The notes beneath the pieces were generated by a model, which saw only the letters and a program-made list of their open reading frames with translations, searched no databases and was not told the origin of the DNA. 64,000 nt of DNA from Sycobia sp. Sy_11 (lineage: Eukaryota; Arthropoda; Insecta; Hymenoptera; Epichrysomallidae), in NCBI GenBank assembly GCA_018907035.1, contig JACCIC010000139.1:62001-126000 (forward strand), given 5' to 3'. A program made the position numbers and the translations under genes. How positions within the stretch are numbered: the first letter of the stretch is position 1; every line of letters starts with the position of its first letter. Positions 1 to 12,120 of this stretch are shown one piece after another.

Positions 1-988
1 TGTAATGGAGATCGTTACATTAGAGGCAATAATTATACGTAACTTTTTAAATGCTTATAATAAATCAAAGTGTCTTTTCCATAAGCTCGGTTTTATCCTT
101 TTTTCGAATTTCACAATGAATTTTCACATTGAAAATGTTGAAAATTTAAAAATTGTAATTAAATATTGGCACACAATTGAAAAAATATATACGTTTAAAA
201 TTAGAACTCGTATACAAGTCTAAATAAAATTAGTTTAAAATTATCAGGAGTCTTTGAAAGATCCATTAAAAATAATATAAATCATATGTAAAAATAATTC
301 TTTTATAATACACCTACCTGATAGTCGCAATCATGGATGTAAAAAACTTGATACAACTAAGTAACCTAAAGCAGAAAGTATTGTGCGATAATAATTTGTA
401 TTAAAAAGGAAACAGCAATTGAAATAATTAAAAAATTGATATAATTCTTTCAAAATGGTAATTAATCATATATTTGACATTAGATTTCCTTTACATCTAT
501 TTTTTTTTTGTAAAATAAAAAATCCAAAACCCATTTTAATCAAATACTTTTTGAGCAAAAGAGATACTGAAGCGATAAAAGAAAAAACACAGAAATTATT
601 GTTTATCAAATTTATTTACATTAACAAAAGGAATAAAGAGCAATTTCGCAAAAACAAAAATAATTAGATAGCATAAACAGAATTAACAAGATCGATAAAG
701 AAAGAATTGTATATAAGAATATAGGGAACGAAAGTATAATCGCATCAGAGTTTTGTATATAGATGAATGGTAAAGCTTTCGTTGCAGTTGCGAAAATTAT
801 TGGCTCCGATAATACATGAAAGAGTTTTTCTACAATAATACTTTTGTATACTTTGGGGAATGTACACTTTTCTTATTCGCCATATACAAGCATCGAATTA
901 ATTCTCATTTCTTATTCAATCTCATAATAATCACTCGATAATGCAAAATCCGACGTACAAGTAACAAAATATAATATAGCTAAAATTC

Positions 989-1012
989 ACTCTCTCTCTC
1001 TCACTCTCTTTC

Positions 1013-1073
<61 letters not shown>
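989..1073. repeat. (CT)n microsatellite
   Basis: An almost uninterrupted CT dinucleotide run with a few CA and TT interruptions. It lies in the gene-poor left flank, about 180 bp before the (GT)n run. Confidence 0.95.
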
Positions 1074-1247
1074 GTCACTTATTTCTTTCTCTGATGTATA
1101 TTTATGTATGCATACATTAAAAATATAAAAGGGAATATGATAATACAGCAGTCTCAAATAAATTATTGCAATCGTCTATAATCTCTCGGTGCGCTCGTAT
1201 CTCTATGTTTAGTAGCTTATGGATGCGTGTCTTTGTGTTTATGTGTT

Positions 1248-1249
<2 letters not shown>

Positions 1250-1292
<43 letters not shown>
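1250..1292. repeat. (GT)n microsatellite
   Basis: A pure GT run followed by a short GC-rich alternating purine-pyrimidine tail (to about 1317). Open frames across it encode only Cys-Val or His-Thr repeats and are not genes. Confidence 0.95.
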
Positions 1293-1293
<1 letters not shown>

Positions 1294-2462
1294 TGCGCGT
1301 GCTGCGCGCGTGTGTGTGAAATCCTCGCAAAACCGCAGAATTAACACATGCCGCAAGAACGGAAGTGTATTCGTTGCGGAAATAAGCCGGACGCTTTGTT
1401 TTTTAACAAATTTTTATTAGTCATTTATTCTCACTGCTCTCGACGGTAAAATCTTCCATTGCGTGTTTATTTATTTTATTTTTTCTGTCCTCGAACAACT
1501 CGACGGGCTCTGTCTCTCTGTAACGGCATCAAATTCGAGCGGTTAGATTTTTTTTTCTTTTTTAACGCAGGTATCCATGTATAATGTAAGATAGAAATAA
1601 AGAAATCCAGTGAAAGCTCATTGTACCGAGCTCCGACCGTTGATAACGCGCTCGAGGGCAATTATAATCGGGGATACGTGTACATATATGTGCGACGCTT
1701 TTGCGCGCTCTATTATAAAAACAATAGAATTGTTCGGCTCGGAATCAATTGAACGAAGCTTATGGCAGTTTTATATGTCTATGTAAAGCTTGGGGGTGGG
1801 GTGAAGTAAGCTAAAGAATATCTATACATAAGGATGCAAACGAAAATTCCTCGATTGATTCGGCAAATACGTTATTAGAAACATGAAAAGTGTTCTTTGA
1901 AATCGGGTTTTGTTAGAGCGCAATTAAAGATAAAAATTTCCAAAATATATTATCGTGTAATTGTTTTCCTTAAATTTTTTAAGCGTCGATTTCACAATTC
2001 GTAGATTTCACATGTATTAGATATAGTAAATAGTTTAAAATTATAATTGGTGTTCTATCGTCATTAATTGTTGGATTTATTATACTTATCAACGACACCA
2101 ATATAATAATTAACATTTCTGTTCTCTGTTTAACATTAATTTTGTTCTTATACCTGTCGCTTCAAATAGTGCTTCACGCATAACGAGCTCATTGATCCGA
2201 CCGAAACACTCAGAATTGTGTAATATAGAAATATATAGTGCTAATGAGGGGAATAATAAATAAAAAAGAGAGAAACACTCATAAATAATAAGCTGAATAA
2301 CGAAGCGGCTTTACGTATTTTCGCTTGTCGATCAAAAATTATATATACTGTATTGGCACTCGCATAACATAATAATATCATGATAATAATTATTATAATT
2401 ATATTAATGACGAACTAAAAACGATCATCATTAAAAAGGTGCTTCTAATTCATTCATTATAG

Positions 2463-2465
<3 letters not shown>

Positions 2466-2520
<55 letters not shown>
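2466..2520. repeat. (AT)n then (AC)n compound microsatellite
   Basis: About 47 bp of AT repeats passing directly into a short AC tract. Further (AT)n runs lie at about 2607-2645 and 2970-2995. Confidence 0.9.
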
Positions 2521-2601
2521 GCACATATATTTTTTTTAAAACTCTGATCCATTCTCTTAGAGATTATTTCTACACTATTTTTTCTTCTATTTTTATATTC
2601 T

Positions 2602-2646
<45 letters not shown>

Positions 2647-2962
2647 TATGTATAATATTATAATATTATATAACATTACATATATATGATACAAGCTCTT
2701 TTGATCTACTCGGACACAATTTCTGATATTTTATATATTATACTTTTAAACTTTTAATTATTTTCTTTCTTTGTTTTTTCTTTTACTTTTTCTTCCTCAT
2801 TTTGTCGAAGGAGGAAGAATAAGCATTACGGTATTCACAAAAGTATAATATTATACATATATAAGACATACTTATCTATATACACGTATTAAATGTATCA
2901 GTATTCATACTTCCATCCTTTTTTTCTCGTCTCGTCGCTCATCTCTTTTAATGTATTTGTAT

Positions 2963-2995
<33 letters not shown>

Positions 2996-3859
2996 CTTTT
3001 TATACGAGTATTAAGTTATAGACAAAGGTTGTTTTTTTTTAACGTGACAATTGTTTAGTTGACAACTAAAAGAGAATCTTCTGGTTGTGTACATTTATGA
3101 ATACATATATATCTGTATGTTACTACAGCCCATTCACATTTGCCCGATAACATGTATTGAGGTATGTCAGTTTGATTACTAAGTAAGATACATTGTTGTG
3201 CTCTGGATCGTCTTCATTTCGTACTTTTTCTATTTATAGTGTTTCTCAACAGTGACGGTTCGATTTTATTCTAAAACAAATGCATTTTCTACGAGTTAGG
3301 CTTGAGATAAAGAATTTCCCACTTTTATTAAAATTCTTTCAAACTTTACGCACTTTAATGAACGCGAAAGAAAAATTATATATTATATTCTTTTGCAAAA
3401 TTTCTTTGAATACCTCTTTCACAAAAGAAGTATTTTAGTAATGTTAATACTTAATTTTTCAAGCGAGTCGATGACCATCGAAACATAATTGTTCACAGAT
3501 AAGTAAGTAAGTTCGACAGCGTACTTTTTTAAAACATATACTCAATATAAGCAATTGTACGTTTACATTGTACCAAATCAAGTCTATATTGATCAGTCAG
3601 GAAAAGAAAAGAAAATTTCGCGTCCTTAATAAATCACACTCGTACAATAACCTCGCTAGACAACAAAAAAAAAAAAAGAACAAAAAAAAAACAAACAAAG
3701 TGTCTCTACCCTCTCCAAACTCTATAATTCGCTATATTATCCGTATAGATCGATTTAGGCGGCGCGCTCGCATTTTACATACACAAAAAAACATCGCGCG
3801 CTCCGATAGAACTGATAGGGCGCTTGTTAATTAAGTTATCATATACATATGCACATACG

Positions 3860-3863
<4 letters not shown>

Positions 3864-3910
<47 letters not shown>
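3864..3910. repeat. (AT)n microsatellite
   Basis: An uninterrupted AT dinucleotide run in the gene-poor left flank. Confidence 0.9.
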
Positions 3911-3911
<1 letters not shown>

Positions 3912-4305
3912 TCTAATTATAAAATTTCGCTCGAACAACACTACTGACTCGTTTCATTAATTATTCATATGATACGCCCTACTTGTAATTATTTCACATA
4001 CCCATCTTACAGTGGAATGGACGACAGGGCGTCGGGAAAATTTTGACAGAAAAGCAAGTCCGCGACACGATCACCGCCAACGGAGAGGGGAGGGTCAAAA
4101 CATTTTCGTACGCGCGTGTATACTGTTGCGACTGCGGCCTTTCTCGGCGCGGCGTTACCGCGCGGTCAACGGAAGGAAATCGTTCTGTTTTGGTAAATTT
4201 TTTTCTCTCCACGCTTTGTACGCTATAATTGGAATTGAATCTTTCGGAAGAGAATTGATTTTAAAGTGTTAAAAAAATAAAATTCATGCTTGACTTATTG
4301 CTTAC

Positions 4306-4343
4306 ACACACGCGCGCGCGCGCACACACACACACACACACAT
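4306..4343. repeat. (CA/CG)n compound microsatellite
   Basis: Alternating CA, then CG, then CA dinucleotides. The CG core inside the CA tract resembles the compound repeats at about 19525 and 62856. Confidence 0.85.
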
Positions 4344-5287
4344 ACATTTATATATAATATAATATCGGAAGAGTCGAAGCGATAATGAAAAAAAGAAGAA
4401 CTTTTTCAGAAACTGCAGTGAGAAACTTTAACGAATGCTCTGCTATTATACATTGTTCAAATAAAGCTAACGCGCTTATCGCGCGAAACGTGCTTTCAGT
4501 TAAATTCTAAACGTTGAAAGTTCCCTTCGAAATCCATAATATAGAGAGCTCGCGCGCACGTTCATTATGTATCAATATTATACCGATCGACGACGTTTTG
4601 TTCTCATCGCTCGCCCAATGCTATCCTAAAATGCGTATAAGCTTAGCGGGCAACGATCGTTTAGTAGGTCATACAGCGCATAGAAGGCAAAAATTCTTTA
4701 GGCCCGACATAGAACGATGGGAGGGCGGCTACTTTACTTTTTTTTTGCTTTTCTTTTTTTTTTTTTTTTGCTTTTTACAACAATAGATCTCAGAAGTTTT
4801 GTTTTAAAGAGCGTAAAATTAATTTTAATGGCCGTGTTTCGTGGGTCTTTTAAGTGTTTTTATTCTCTAGGGGAAAAGAAATACAGGTAATAATCAATAG
4901 AAAAAATAATAATAATAATAATAGAATACTGATCACGCGCCTTATCGTTAAGTTAATATACAAAAAAAAAATATTTGGTTCCCCTGTGACATGAATAAAA
5001 TGCCCTGAATACATCTCGTATTGAAATCAGACAAAATGCATACATTTACTTTACCGCATAAAATTTAAAATTTATTTTATTGTGAATTTTATCACATCCT
5101 ATTGTTAATTCTCCATCGATTTAATTCACTTCTAAATTATTTGAAAAAGCTTATTTGTAAAACGTTGATTAAGCCGATTGCATGAAATTTTCAAATATAT
5201 TCATATAATTTATCTTTTCATAAAATTAATTTCAAATTCCTCTGCTCCTTCATAAGATTCGTATATTTTATATGAAATCCACGAGCT

Positions 5288-5335
5288 GACTTATGCCGAT
5301 ACAGTAAGCCATTTTAAATCAGTTCATCGTTAAGT
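5288..5335 (+). repeat. Dispersed repeat, copy A
   Basis: Shares CTTATGCCGAT and the following GCCATTTTAA...GTTCAT with 38597-38643. A second weaker match (AAAAGTATTTAAATAC versus AAAGTATTTGAATATC) follows in both places at a comparable distance. It is probably an old interspersed repeat. Confidence 0.4.
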
Positions 5336-7235
5336 GCTCGATTACTTGCGTAAAAAAATAAACGCTCATCGTACAATAAATTCTTTGCCGAAACACGATT
5401 TAGCAAATCATTCCTGCCAGCTAAATCTGTTATTACTATTGAAGCTACGCTATCGGGGGAAAAAAGGTAATAAAATAAGATACAAAAAGTATTTAAATAC
5501 ATGAATGCTCATTCAATAAACGAGAGCAAAAAACTAATTTCCTTGTCCGAATTCGGAATTTATCAAACAAGAAATGCTATGCGTATTTATGTGAAACAAA
5601 AGTTTACAGTGCGTTTTATTGATTATCATTGTTGTTGTTGCTGTTATTACTAGTTACTATTATGATAATAATAGCATTACTATTATTATTATTATTCCCG
5701 ACCTAATTTCCACCCACAATCACATGTTAAATTTATCGAAGCCGCGAGGGACTCTGAACGTCGTCGCAATAATCGCTTAACGCCTCCATTAATTCGTCAT
5801 TTTTCAAATGATTTTCGAAACAACCAATTCTAGGGTTTCATAAATTTCGACAACGATTTTTTTGTTCATTTGTTTCAATATGATTTCGTATATTCTTCTT
5901 TTTTTTCTGCGAAATTTCAATATAAAAATAATTATTGTGATCGATTGCGACAGCTAATCTAGAATATAATTGCGTGAAACTTTCATTTTAAATCTGGACT
6001 AAGAATTGTACATTTAACCACGCTACGGTGGAAACTGCTCTGGGCCATTCGAAAGCGATTCACACTGAGTACAAATATTATCCCAATGGCTTCGAAGAAT
6101 TTCCACGATACAGTCTGAAACGGGACACAAGGAAGTACAAAACTTGATATTTCTTAGTACAGTTAAAAATTTAATAATCTGTACACCACGCCTTTGTCAC
6201 TAATCTACAATAGTATTAGAATGTTGAATTTGAATATCATTTTAAATAGGCTAAAAATATATAAACAAAATATATTAGAATTATTGAGTATCGTTCGCAT
6301 TCCTAAATCGTACATACGATTGCTTACAAAATTACAACTCATTATATATAATCTTCCGAATAGTGCAGGGACTGCAAATAATTTACAAAGCAGGCGCAAT
6401 TTCAATATAACATTTCCAAGTACTGTTCGATAAATGAAAATACAAGTTGTTCGTTAAAATAGAAAGATTATAAAATAAAAATTTGCATTATTTAAAAATT
6501 CTTTGTCTTCATAAATTGCCTAATTTATAGCTTCTATTCGATAAAGAAACTCGTGGTAAAATTAATTCAAAACCTAACGACTGTAATATTGAACTGCCCC
6601 TTAGATTTTTACAATGCATTTAATAAATCGGTTAGTCTACAGAATTTGCAATCCACTCATCATTTTCTTTCCAAATATATATAGATATATAATTATACGC
6701 TTCTTAATCAATTAATCTTTGTCTAAAAAAATTCCTTAATAATCTCAAAAATAAATTTTGTCAACTTTTCGTTTCGCACAAAGTATACTTTTTGGACAGG
6801 AAAAACAATGGAAATTATTTTTCATCGGTGTGCTTATTGCGCATATCACATATTACGAGATAAATGCGAATTCGTTAAAATATCAATTAGTCCCCTTACG
6901 AGTCTCGATGATAGAGAACGTACGCGTAATCGTGGATCATCCACGACGACACCCTCAAAACCTGACTTTGCGAACTCAAGATGCGAGTCAATTACCGACC
7001 AAGAATGCCCCGAGCCACGTCGTCGAATGACAATTCGGATCGAAACTGGCCAATCGCAAAAAAAAGGGGGCCTCTCTGTACACATAACCTCGAAACAGTT
7101 TTTCCAATTCCACCGCGCGTCGGCCCAATGGCGAACGAGGAGCGTCGTGGAACCAGAGAAGCGAGGACCGGAGAAGAACGAATTTGAGAGAGAGAAAAGC
7201 GAGAGGCCGAAGACCCGGAGCGCCCGACGACGGCC

Positions 7236-10200
7236 TTACTTGATGTCGAAGTCAAAGTCCGGGCTCTCGAGGGCGAAGGGCTTGAGGGTCTCGACGACGG
7301 GCGTCTGGTCGGGATCCACCTTGATCCTGATGCGATTCGTCTCGAGGGACCTCGGCAGGGTCCGCGGGAGCTTGTCCCGGAAAACGGCGCTCGGCGACTG
7401 CTGCCCCGGCAGCCCGTACGGCACGTAGATCCGGACGACGTCCGGGCTCGGCTGGTGGGAGACCGCCCTCGGGGTCGGCAGGCCCCCGCTGCCCGAGCTG
7501 CCGACGCTCACGTTGGACTGGGTGTCGAGGCTGTTGTCGAGGGCCTGGCTACGGGTGGCCGAGCTGAACACGGAGAGGTCGGCGGTCGAGGTCACCGAGG
7601 TGTCGGCCAGAGATCGGCGCGAGCCGTGGGGCGAGACGCTGCAGCCGTCGGTCAGGCTCGGGTCGAAGGAGAACTTGCTACCTGCGCAACATTATGTACA
7701 TAGGCACAGATTGTATTATTTGTATTTAACATGGATCTTTTCGCGGCTTAATACGGAATTATCCTTTATATTTTGTTTCTGTTTTCAACGCGGACGATAT
7801 TTTTTTGTTTCTTAATTTTAGGTAACACAGGTTTTAGGGGTGTTTGAGGAAATATGGATTATACATCTCGGATCAGAAGAGACATTTAAAAAAAATTCTA
7901 TTATGCATAGATATATGAAAATATTATACATTAATAACAAAACTTAAAACATTTCATTTTTAGTTTAAAAAATAAATTGAAAATTGTCAAATTTCAAAGA
8001 TTTTAGTGCTGCACTCATATACTTTTTTAAGCAATATAAGACAAAACATAGAAAATATTGTTCAATAATGGCTAAATAGAGAAATGTATCTTGTGATGAA
8101 AAAGGTACGTTTTATTTTAGGGGGCTATCGAAGTCAATTATTACCGATTGAGTAGAGAGTACATTATTTTCTCTGTTCTAATAGATGTAAACATTAAATT
8201 ATTGTAAAGCTAATCTGAACCGAGTAGATTGCTTACGTCTATACTACATTGCTGCAAAGTTTCAAGCCGATTAAATTTCAATAAATATACGGTGAAATGA
8301 GAACGTTTTGAAAAACTTTGGTGAAAAAATTATTCTTTTGGTTACGACATTTAAAAAACGTTCTAATTTGAAGCACTGTAAAATAGACATAAAAATCAAG
8401 TGTATATATTTAACTAAAATTTTCAGTAATTTAATGTTTACATAGAATAATTTTTTTGAGCAATAGAAAATTTCAACCCTCGTTTGAGCTAATTTTACCA
8501 ACTTTTTTAATTAAACAAAATAATAATCATAAACATGTTGGGACATTATAATATGAGTTTGTGACGAACATTCATATACAAGTAGATATGCCTCGAAGAT
8601 ATACCTTGACTTGTATAATAGATTAAATCAGAAGTATAATCTAAAAGAAATCTCGTCATTGAAAAGTATTACATCGCTCCAACAAATTTAGAAAGGTAGC
8701 TTTATCTTATGAATAACACTTAGAAAACTTTTATATTCCGTTCACTCGATATTTCCTCAAACAAGGACAATAGTGTCAAATAATTTTGCTTCAACTAATT
8801 AACTTATCGCTAAATAGAAACATCTTCTAAACATAGAAAATGTTAAATTTTTTAAAGAAAGAATACAACATTTTTTAAACATTTTTTCTATTTTAATGTT
8901 AAAAATAGCCCATTATGTAACGTGGGCGTAAACAAAACTTTACACTCTTCAGCAGGTGGAAAAATCTTATATAAAAAATTAAATAAAAAGTATTAATATT
9001 TTACTTCCCGAAACACTACTTCAATAAAATAATATGATAATAGTATAAAAAATAGTATAATAAAAGAATAAAATTGAATTACACGGATATAGCGAATTAC
9101 AAAGTACTATTTTAAGCTCTAAAAACAATTATGAATTTTTAATTCATGTTCCGTTATTTAGACTTTCATTGATTTTCATTCAACTGTTCTTTATGAAGTC
9201 TATTGATACTGTGTCATTGTCTTTTAGTCGAAAACAAAAAATAAAATCGTTGAGTAACTAATGATGACAGGAATTTACATTGTGTTCAATTTAACAAGGC
9301 CATGTGCATTTGATCAATTCAATTATTTATCTCAATTATGTCAAATACTCAATGCAATATCAACAGATAAGAAGTTATAAAAATTTTGCTATCATGTTTT
9401 ATTTTCCATATTCTTCATTCTAATGTACATGTTTTAACACTTAGTTTATACATGTATGTATAAATAATAGCCAATTACGTTCTGTTCCGTCTTTATTGGC
9501 TAAATTGTAGTTGAAAATATTATCACTCGTGCTTAAGGTAGTCCTTGAACAATTCTCAAAAATTAAAATTATTGTCTTTTTTCAAAAAGATATTGGTAAA
9601 TTGAAAAAGTGTTTATATGAAAAATATATTGAGAACAATTAATAAATTTCATAAGTACTGGAATGATTTTCAACTTTCATTGTAAAAGGAAATCGGTGCG
9701 TAAAATTAATAACAGTGTTTACATTAATAAAAAAAAAAAAATGCATAGATAAAACATGAAAGTAAGTTTCACGCCACGATACATTGAACGATTATTTTAT
9801 AATATACACAATTATTTGACGATCAACCTTAAAATAATATAGAATTTAGAATTACATACAATATTCTACTGTGAGATAATAAAATTATCTATGGTAAATA
9901 TATAAAATGAATGGAGTAAAAATCTTTTATTGCAAAATCCTATTCTTTCCAAATATTTCAAATATATAAAAATAATTTTTTCAATAATATAAGTTATACC
10001 TCTTCGTATAAGATACTCTATATTTTAAATATATTATTTGCTGCATTGATTTACGTGAAAAAATGCTATTTAAATACTGAATCAAGGCTATTACAATGAA
10101 ACTGTGTGACACAGTTTCTTGGTTTTAGTAAATGTAATATTAAAATTATGCATTTGGACAAAAAACAGCTACTATTTTACATGCAGATATAAAAAGAATA

Positions 10201-12087
10201 AGAAATAAAGAAAATAAAATCTTATATAAAAACATTGAAAGTTGCAAAAAAATTTGACAATTTTTGTGACGTTCATTTTGCGTACTATTCAAAAAGTGAT
10301 AATGATTGATGTGAAAAATATCACGAATAAAGTATTTGTTTTAGAGTACACACAATCATGCATTAAGAGAGGCAAGCAATTCAATCCTTAGAAAGATAGT
10401 AAAAATGTCGAGAAAATTAAGAGAAGATTAGTAAAAGTAAGTTATAAACATTAAGGGTGTGAAAAAGTTATTTTGACAAACTCTTGGGTTATTTGGGTGT
10501 ATTTTTGGTTTATTTTCATAAATTATTTTACAATTTCTATATTTTGTTCGCATTATATCTATAAACATTGATTTAAAAAAAATAATGCGTCAATCTGATA
10601 ATATTGTAGTTGATGCATACACGTATACTAGTATTATTAAGTAAGCGCAATTATTGCAAAACTGAAAAAATTAATTGTCAGTAACATTGAAATGATAATT
10701 TCTAATTTTAAGAAAAATTACACGCAATTTGTGCCGAAAAGTAGTGCTTTCACAGCCCCTTAATATTTATACATTTGAGTCGAATTCACGTGCATTTCAT
10801 TTTTTGAAATAAATTGGCAATACTTATAATTCCTATGTGATTTTTAACATTACTGATTATATGTATACTATAAAATATAAAAATATACAAATTAATTCTA
10901 TAAAAACACACACACTACAATAATAAGTCTTATCATAGTGAATTAATAAACAATGTTCTCTACACGAGTTAACAACATTAAACTAAAGACAGAAAAACTA
11001 AAAAACAAATATTCCTTCTCTTTATATGATTACATTTATTCTCGTTTTAATTCAAATAGCTATATTCGAAATTCTTTCTGATTGTTTGACCCCACAGACG
11101 ACTTCTAATATTATTACTAATGAAAAATGAAAAAGAAAGTCATTTCGCCATTGTTTCGTACATTTCAAAGGCACTGAATATCTTTTATATGTTAAAATAA
11201 ACTTTTTCTGTTAATAATTAATTGCTGAGTATTAGACACACTACAACAGGTCGCATGACTTGCATATCCGAGTACAAAATTGTCGAGTTTTACAAATGGA
11301 CAAGCATATGTATCTGAATATATACATACATTTAAATCTAAACTTAGACATACTATTAAAAATCAGCTATGATACGTAATCATATTTTATTTATTATGAA
11401 ATGCCAACTACTCTATTCCTCCGCACATAACTGCGGATAAACTTTTACAAAATGATCTATAAGAAATGTTACATATAAATAAAACGGTATCTTCTGAGTC
11501 AGGTATAAATAATAATATTTTTTTAATACGTATGTTAATACAATATTGTATGTTGCAATTGATTGCATTTGGTTATAAATGCATGTTAATGCATAACTAA
11601 TTCTGATTGTGATACTACAATACTATATCTAGGCAATTGTACTAATGGAGAATAACAACAATTACCCTAATGAGTACGGCCATACAGAAACGTAAACAAT
11701 AATGTTTGTAAATAACCATTAATATCTAATTAATAATTAGAACTAGACAATTTTCTAAACATGCCCGTGAATTACGTGCAATTAATTGTACACAATCGTA
11801 TGGGTTATTATGATCCGCTGATATAAACAGCTGCGTGAGATGATGATTAAACAGAGTTATTGAAATGAAGTTAATGACAATAAAAAATTGAGAGAAAAAA
11901 GAAAATAATGAAAAATAAAGAAAATCAAAAAAGACGAATCTACAGATTCTTCAGAGTCGAGTGTTATAGATAAGTATGACATTTATGTTCGAGTCAATGC
12001 GACTGCTATCGCGTACTACGTCCTTTCCGTTTGCGTTATCAGCGTTATTAGTAGCAGTAGCTGTAGTAGTAGTAGTGGTGGTAGTGA

Positions 12088-12120
<33 letters not shown>

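Larger units (their letters stand above)
1..7235. other. AT-rich left flank without a recognisable gene
   Basis: No exon with family similarity or consistent splice sites was found. The stretch holds microsatellites (listed separately), an A/T-rich background and one GC-richer island at about 4010-4210. The part nearest 7235, roughly 6880-7235, is GC-richer than its surroundings and is probably the 3'UTR of the RN-tre-like gene, which is transcribed leftward. Candidate minus-strand polyadenylation hexamers (TTTATT on the plus strand) occur further left, for example near 5613. None can be assigned with confidence. Confidence 0.5.

Noticed and set aside
1117..1420. Open frames of Cys-Val and His-Thr repeats
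   Set aside because: Produced by the (GT)n microsatellite; no start context, splice sites or similarity.
3255..3270. tRNA T-loop-like GGTTCGATTTT
   Set aside because: No acceptor stem, D-arm or anticodon arm at the right spacing.
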